Shown here: piece after piece, positions 5,053 to 5,101 of the stretch
How the letters are laid out: each line of letters begins with the position of its first letter
Position numbering within the stretch: position 1 is the stretch's first letter
Source: an uncultured Bacteroidales bacterium
GTDB lineage: Bacteria > Bacteroidota > Bacteroidia > Bacteroidales > P3
Direction: 5' to 3'
NCBI GenBank assembly: GCA_937884485.1
Contig: CALGCG010000010.1
Coordinates: 1 to 5,101 of the forward strand
Length of the DNA: 5,101 nucleotides
Translations under genes and position numbers: made by a program
The notes under the pieces: model-generated
Seen by the model: the letters and a program-made list of their open reading frames with translations, nothing else
Told to the model about the DNA's origin: nothing
Database searches by the model: none

Positions 5053-5101
5053 TGGCGGCGACCTACTTTTCCACAAACAAGTGCAGTATCATCGGCGATG
5101 T
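5053..5101 (-). rRNA. rrf: 5S ribosomal RNA, 3' end (partial)
   Basis: Read on the minus strand, the bases give CGCCGATGATACTGCAC followed by GTGGAAAAGTAGGTCGCCGCC, which is the conserved 3' half of bacterial 5S rRNA (loop E with its GATGxTA and AGTAGG halves and the closing helix strand). About 49 of roughly 110-115 nt are present; the 5' part lies beyond the right edge. The presence of a terminator immediately behind it marks the end of an rRNA operon. The exact 3' end is set by similarity to within a few bases. Confidence 0.92.

Overview
The window looks like an ordinary chromosomal stretch from a member of the Bacteroidales, with Prevotella/Bacteroides relatives most likely. The reasons are: promoters of the Bacteroidetes type (TTTG, 19 bp, TAnnTTTG) instead of -35/-10 boxes; almost no Shine-Dalgarno sequences; a lipoprotein whose mature end carries the Bacteroidetes surface-export signature (C-S-K-D-D-E); two small protein families I associate with this phylum; and GC-rich genes separated by very AT-rich spacers. 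The far right edge holds the 3' end of a 5S rRNA gene on the minus strand, so an rRNA operon lies just outside.

Layout, left to right: (1) the C-terminal two thirds or so of a radical SAM protein (+), cut by the window edge; (2) a convergent junction with a strong terminator framed by inverted arrays of an AT-rich 7-bp repeat; (3) a small outer-membrane beta-barrel protein (-), divergent from (4) a 256-aa protein (+) that I read as a distant uracil-DNA-glycosylase-like fold; (5) a second convergent junction made of a perfect 33-bp inverted repeat, again built from 7-bp units; (6) a small surface lipoprotein (-) with its own promoter, lying behind (7) a classical short-chain dehydrogenase (-); (8) a divergently transcribed 128-aa single-span membrane protein (+); (9) a 165-bp gap with a perfect 17-bp stem-loop; (10) a 168-aa protein (+) resembling only the N-terminal domain of Bacteroidetes AAA ATPases; (11) the terminator and 3' end of the 5S rRNA (-).

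The genes do not form an evident pathway. Most look like single-gene transcription units arranged divergently or convergently, and no stretch over 300 bases lacks a gene. I see no mobile element, CRISPR array, tRNA or defence/toxin system. The least expected feature is not a gene: both protein-protein convergent junctions are occupied by low-complexity palindromes with a 7-bp period, and at the first one the stop codons of both genes lie inside the repeat.
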